From Epilithonimonas xixisoli (GTDB taxonomy: Bacteria > Bacteroidota > Bacteroidia > Flavobacteriales > Weeksellaceae): DNA of 64,000 nucleotides. The stretch lies in assembly GCF_004365655.1 (NCBI RefSeq), contig NZ_SOEO01000003.1:124001-188000 (forward strand), written 5' to 3'. The notes beneath the pieces were generated by a model. It was not told where the DNA came from and did not search any database. It saw only the letters and a list, made by a program, of their open reading frames with translations. The position numbers and the translations under genes were made by a program. Shown in pieces: positions 60,404-64,000 of the stretch (position 1 is the first letter of the stretch; each line of letters begins with the position of its first letter).

Positions 60404-61291
60404 TTATTTCTTGATAAAATAATTCCAAGTCGCTCTTGTAATATCTGCGATGATTTTCTCCGTGTCTTCCCTTGATTCGGTAATGTTTTTCAGATAAATG
60501 GAAAGGATAAAATGTTTTCCATTCGGAAGTTTAATGATTCCTATATCGTTCATTGAAACGCGAAGGTTTTTATCATTAGTTCCGGAAATTCCTGTTCTGT
60601 GCGCCAATTCGGTTCCTGCGGGAAGTCCGGCTTTCATCCAGGTTGTGCCTCGGGAACATTCGACCATTATTTGGTAAAGGTATTTTGTAGTGGTTTTTTT
60701 CAAAACTTTTCCGTTGTAGAATTTCTCTAACAATTTTGTCGTGGCAATCGGCGTTGTGGTGTTGATGTAGAGATTTTCCCAAGTCCGCATTTGGTCTTCA
60801 TTCATTTTGATTGTAAAATCCTTGATGCCGTTTTTATTAATGAATTTCTGAACCGTTTCTGTTCCGCCAATCAATTCCAAAAGAATATCGCAACCGTTAT
60901 TATCGCTGTGAGAAACGGTGTAGCGCAACAATTGGTCTAAGGTCAAATCCATATTTCCATTGGGAAATTCCTCACGGATTGGGCTCCAAGTATCTTCCTT
61001 CAAATCTTCTTTTTTAATAAAAATTTTCTGATTCAAAGCAAGTTTTCCTCTGTCCACTTCATTCAAAACTGCCAAGGCAATATGGAATTTGAACACGCTC
61101 ATCATTGGCATATTCATATTTCCATTGATGCTTAACGTGTCTTTGTTTTCGATTCCTTTTAATGAAATTCCGACCGTTGCATTCTTTGTTGAGATGATTT
61201 GATTAAGTTCTTTCCGAAGTTCAACTAAGTTTTGAGCAAACGATTGAACCGAGAAAAGAGAAAGACTGAGAATTAATATTAATTTTTTCAT
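60404..61291 (-). CDS. Class A beta-lactamase, subclass A2
   Basis: 295-residue periplasmic serine beta-lactamase. Signal peptide 1-19 (ends SFAQ). Active-site S65 and K68 (SVFK), the SDN loop at 129-131 (VSHSDNNGCD), the general-base Glu at about 165 in MNEDQM, and HRTG at 231-234 in place of KTG. The omega loop NEDQM...NTTTP and the longer spacing are typical of subclass A2 (PER, VEB, CfxA and the CIA/CGA enzymes of Chryseobacterium). Spectrum is probably extended but is not provable from sequence. Confidence 0.93.
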   Translation of the reverse strand: MKKLILILSLSLFSVQSFAQNLVELRKELNQIISTKNATVGISLKGIENKDTLSINGNMNMPMMSVFKFHIALAVLNEVDRGKLALNQKIFIKKEDLKEDTWSPIREEFPNGNMDLTLDQLLRYTVSHSDNNGCDILLELIGGTETVQKFINKNGIKDFTIKMNEDQMRTWENLYINTTTPIATTKLLEKFYNGKVLKKTTTKYLYQIMVECSRGTTWMKAGLPAGTELAHRTGISGTNDKNLRVSMNDIGIIKLPNGKHFILSIYLKNITESREDTEKIIADITRATWNYFIKK

Positions 61292-61297
61292 CGGATA

Positions 61298-62353
61298 TTA
61301 ATTCAAAAGTTTAGAATCCATCACAATCTTTCTGATTTCCTGCTCGAAATAATAAGCAATATCAAAATTTTCATTCGCCACATTTTCCATTACGATAACG
61401 CTCGTTTTGGTCTTAGGATAATATAAATTGACCGCCGTAAAACCTTCACCTGGATGAAAACCTGTGTGCCCGATTTCATTAATGTCAGCTTTGTCATTGA
61501 TTCTCAAACCGTATCCATAACCAATCGGATTTTTGCCGAAAAGTTGATGCGTTGCGGTTGTGGAATAATTGGTCATCAATTTATAAGTTTCCGGTTTCAA
61601 GAGTTTGCCGTTGTGCAGACATTCGTTCCATTTGGCTAAGTCTGGGGCAGTTACAATCAGATGACTTCCAAAATAGTAAGAAGTATCAAAGCCTGATTTT
61701 TCATTCAGTTTAAAACTTCCGTCTTTTCTGATGGTATGACCTTTTACCAGAAATTTGCTGTTGGTCTCATTAGGATAAAAACTGTCATTCATCTTGCATT
61801 TTTTGAACAATGCCGTCACCAATTCCTTATAACTTTTCCCGCTTTGCTTTTCCAAAACCAACCCTGCGACAGAATATCCAACATTAGAATAACTGAATTC
61901 CGTTCCAGTTTTCAATTTCAAATTCGGTTTCAAATCATCGCTGTAAAGTCCCGAAGTGTGATTCAGCAAATGATGAACAGTAATGCTATCTGCCCAAGAA
62001 TATTTGAAATCCGGTAAATATTTTCGAATTGGTACGTGTAAATCAATCGTTCCTTTTTCCACTTCCTGCAAAATCAATGTCGCTGTAATCTGCTTTGCGA
62101 TGGACATTGTCGAAAATTTATCAGTGGTTTTCAAAGGTTTTTTCTTGTTGAAATCAACATTGCCAAAAGCTTTCGCATATTTTTCCTTCCCGTTTTGTTG
62201 AATTAAAACCACGCCGTTGAAAGTTCTTGGATTAATGTTTTTTATTAAGCTGTCAATTTGTGCTGAATAATCGTTTTTCTGTTGAGCCGATGAATTACAG
62301 GAAGTGAATAACGTAATAATAGCAACCGAAGCCAGTTTGAAAAAGTTTTTCAT
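61298..62353 (-). CDS. Serine hydrolase, beta-lactamase class C-like (S12)
   Basis: 351 residues with a lipoprotein signal (FTSCNSSAQQ, Cys19). The S12 motifs are SIAK in FSTMSIAKQITATLI (near 84), YSN in FSYSNVGYS, and HTG in GHTGFHPGEGF. It is not a chromosomal AmpC by sequence; such proteins act as D-aminopeptidases, esterases or unknown. It begins 6 bases upstream of the beta-lactamase gene on the same strand, so the two are probably one transcript. Confidence 0.9.
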   Translation of the reverse strand: MKNFFKLASVAIITLFTSCNSSAQQKNDYSAQIDSLIKNINPRTFNGVVLIQQNGKEKYAKAFGNVDFNKKKPLKTTDKFSTMSIAKQITATLILQEVEKGTIDLHVPIRKYLPDFKYSWADSITVHHLLNHTSGLYSDDLKPNLKLKTGTEFSYSNVGYSVAGLVLEKQSGKSYKELVTALFKKCKMNDSFYPNETNSKFLVKGHTIRKDGSFKLNEKSGFDTSYYFGSHLIVTAPDLAKWNECLHNGKLLKPETYKLMTNYSTTATHQLFGKNPIGYGYGLRINDKADINEIGHTGFHPGEGFTAVNLYYPKTKTSVIVMENVANENFDIAYYFEQEIRKIVMDSKLLN

Positions 62354-62392
62354 TGATGTTTTTAAATTAAGGTTTATGGTAATTAGAAAATT

Positions 62393-63370
62393 TTATTTCA
62401 GCCATTTTTCAATCGATTCAAGAAATACTTGCTGTTGGTCGACAAACAAATAATGAGAACAATTATCAATGATTTTGAAATTATTTTTTGTTACAATCTT
62501 CTCCATATCATCCAATTGTTTGACGGAAAAAATATGGTCTTGTTGTCCGTAGATTGCAAATATTTTTATCTTCTTTTTCAATTTTTTCAGAATTGGTTTT
62601 GTGTCAATATTATTTCTGCTTTCATTTTGATAGAATAAAATGGGTGCATTATCATTTCGGATATTATTTTTTCCAAATTCGCTCGCTTCATACTCTTCCC
62701 GAAGTTGATTGGCATCTGCTGTTGGAAACGGCATTTTAAAATAATTATTTTTACTCGCCACTTCATAAACTTCTTTTCTGTATTCAGCAGAGTTTTTCGG
62801 AAGTTTTTCTATTCCCGAAATTTTAGAAAGCATCAAACTGTCTTTAGTTTTTTGATAATTTTTTCTGGTTGAATTTAAAATATGGTCGTAAGTTTCTTGC
62901 TGAGAAAATAATGCGCCGGCTAAAATTAATGATGATACTTTTTCAGGATTTTGTTCTGTGAAAATTGTTGAAACCAAACCTCCAAAACTATGAGCGATGA
63001 TATTTGCTTTGCCGATGTTGTGGGTTTTGTACAGCTCATTCAAATCATTATTCGCTTCCTGAAAAGTAAAAGTTGCAGTTGAGTCTATAGAACGTCCTTC
63101 GCCACGTCTGTCATAGACAATAACGTAAAAACCTTTGTCGGCCAAGTTTTGAGCAGTGGTTCCTTCAAAAAGTGTGGAATTTCCTCTCGGTCCGCCGTGA
63201 ACAAAAATAATCGCTGGATTTTTTCTGTTTCCGTAAGCTTTAGAATAAATTTTTATACGACTTTGGGAGATGGATTTTAAAGAAGAATTGTCTTTTTGTT
63301 GAGCTTGAGAATTAAAATTAATTAATAAAAAAGCCACAACAAAGAAAGGCAGTTTGAAAAAATGTCTCAT
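62393..63370 (-). CDS. Secreted alpha/beta hydrolase
   Basis: 325 residues with a signal peptide (LINFNSQAQQ). Alpha/beta hydrolase fold: oxyanion HGGPRGN, nucleophile Ser in AHSFGGLV (near 129), acid Asp probably in YGQQDHIF and catalytic His in DNCSHYLF. HGGPG-like motif and size resemble proline iminopeptidases, but substrate is unknown. It lies 39 bases upstream of the S12 hydrolase gene and may open the three-gene operon. Confidence 0.88.
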   Translation of the reverse strand: MRHFFKLPFFVVAFLLINFNSQAQQKDNSSLKSISQSRIKIYSKAYGNRKNPAIIFVHGGPRGNSTLFEGTTAQNLADKGFYVIVYDRRGEGRSIDSTATFTFQEANNDLNELYKTHNIGKANIIAHSFGGLVSTIFTEQNPEKVSSLILAGALFSQQETYDHILNSTRKNYQKTKDSLMLSKISGIEKLPKNSAEYRKEVYEVASKNNYFKMPFPTADANQLREEYEASEFGKNNIRNDNAPILFYQNESRNNIDTKPILKKLKKKIKIFAIYGQQDHIFSVKQLDDMEKIVTKNNFKIIDNCSHYLFVDQQQVFLESIEKWLK

Positions 63371-63416
63371 TTGTTTTTTGAATTTGGTTAAGTTTTTTTA
63401 GTTTGATGAAAAGGAT

Positions 63417-64000
63417 TTACTCCAAAAGGTCAGGTCGCCTTTCCTTCGTCACTCTCACCGCTTCATCGTGCAACCAATCCTCAATAGCTGATGTATTGCC
63501 ACTTAATAAGATTTTCGGGACAGATAATCCTTTGTAAGTTTCTGGTCTTGTGTAGATTGGTGGCGAAAGTAGATTGTCCTGAAAACTGTCTGTCAATGCA
63601 CTTTGCTCGTCATTCAAAACGCCAGGCAAAAGTCGAATTACGGAATCTGCCAAAACGCAGGCCGCCAATTCTCCGCCTGTCAAAACATAATCGCCGATGG
63701 AAATTTCTTTTGTGATATGAAGGTCACGAACACGTTGGTCAACGCCTTTATAATGTCCACAAAGAAAAATTAGATTTTTTTTGATAGAAAGTGTATTGGC
63801 AATTCTTTGATTCAAGGTTTCGCCTTCTGGTGTGAGATAGATGATTTCGTCGTAGTCTCTTTGGGATTTCAGTTCAGAAATACAAAGGTCCAAAGGTTCC
63901 ACAGTCATTATCATTCCTGCGCCGCCACCGTAAGGTTCATCATCTACTTTGCGGTGTTTGCTGGTGCTCCAGTCTCGTATATTGTGAAAATGCACTTCTG
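63417..64000 (-). CDS. trmD: tRNA (guanine(37)-N1)-methyltransferase, N-terminus outside window
   Basis: SPOUT methyltransferase making m1G37, which prevents frameshifting. The visible 194 residues hold [47 protein letters not shown] and the knot residues [32 protein letters not shown]. About 30 N-terminal residues lie past the right edge. The internal GTG at 63993-63995 is not the start. In many genomes trmD follows rpsP-rimM; here it lies 6 kb away. Confidence 0.95.
   Translation of the reverse strand, partial: EVHFHNIRDWSTSKHRKVDDEPYGGGAGMIMTVEPLDLCISELKSQRDYDEIIYLTPEGETLNQRIANTLSIKKNLIFLCGHYKGVDQRVRDLHITKEISIGDYVLTGGELAACVLADSVIRLLPGVLNDEQSALTDSFQDNLLSPPIYTRPETYKGLSVPKILLSGNTSAIEDWLHDEAVRVTKERRPDLLE

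Overview
This 64 kb window is AT-rich chromosomal DNA from a member of the Flavobacteriia, most likely Weeksellaceae (Chryseobacterium or Epilithonimonas-like). The evidence is type IX secretion sorting domains, a PorV-like protein, bacillithiol synthesis (BshA), a class A2 beta-lactamase of the type seen in Chryseobacterium, TAnnTTTG-type promoters, weak Shine-Dalgarno use and fold-III arginine decarboxylase. There are no rRNA or tRNA genes that I can see, no CRISPR array, no insertion sequence and no prophage. The gene content is mostly core and the accessory signal lies in the intergenic DNA and in a few damaged or fused genes.

Layout. 1-7.6 kb: truncated recG, a periplasmic thioredoxin, and three paralogous proton-dependent oligopeptide transporters (POT) with a GNAT acetyltransferase between the second and third. 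7.9-14.7 kb: an outer-membrane beta-barrel receptor, a dipeptidyl-peptidase IV-like S9 peptidase (whose dipeptide products the POT transporters could import), a tRNA hydroxylase TrhO with an unusual C-terminal barrel, and 5-formyl-THF cyclo-ligase. 14.9-17.3 kb: a small module of two paralogous mini-lipoproteins flanking a membrane protein and a lipoprotein gene on the other strand. 17.3-24 kb: TrmH-type methyltransferase, lptB, a zinc-ribbon/YbjQ protein, a DinB protein, a WYL regulator killed by a single stop codon, an ABC exporter, and cobalamin adenosyltransferase. 24-34.4 kb: thiamine pyrophosphokinase, arginine decarboxylase, two T9SS cargo proteins, a nitroreductase/HxlR pair, and an acyl-CoA carboxylase. 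34.8-44.1 kb: EamA transporter, PorV-like protein, peroxiredoxin, GH3 glycosidase, bshA, DUF2851, PspC. 44.4-60.3 kb: sdhCAB, rpoN, an M13 peptidase, a RelE/ParE toxin-antitoxin pair, asnS, a CDP-alcohol phosphatidyltransferase, a frameshifted lipoprotein, a regulator, rpsP-rimM, photolyase, a nitroreductase and a GreA-like protein. 60.4-64 kb: three hydrolases including the beta-lactamase, and truncated trmD.

The most unusual signal is a set of small interspersed intergenic repeats. One family has five copies here (12.6, 18.2, 42.2, 44.3 and 57.6 kb). All five end in CCAAA, and their terminal stems differ between copies but pair within each copy (compensatory changes). A second family (7.7 and 23.4 kb, plus half copies at 1.2 and 57.8 kb) is bounded by 17-19 bp inverted repeats. 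A third (21.4 kb, half copy at 44.2 kb) has TCTCGCAGATTTA arms. An 80 bp inverted-repeat element at 42.3 kb shares an internal module with one copy of the first family. A further repeat appears to have inserted in frame into the thiamine pyrophosphokinase gene. Other items worth a look are the TrhO fusion, the nonsense-mutated WYL regulator with a palindromic operator candidate in front of dinB, the A8-tract frameshift in a lipoprotein gene, and the Lpp-like heptad lipoproteins.
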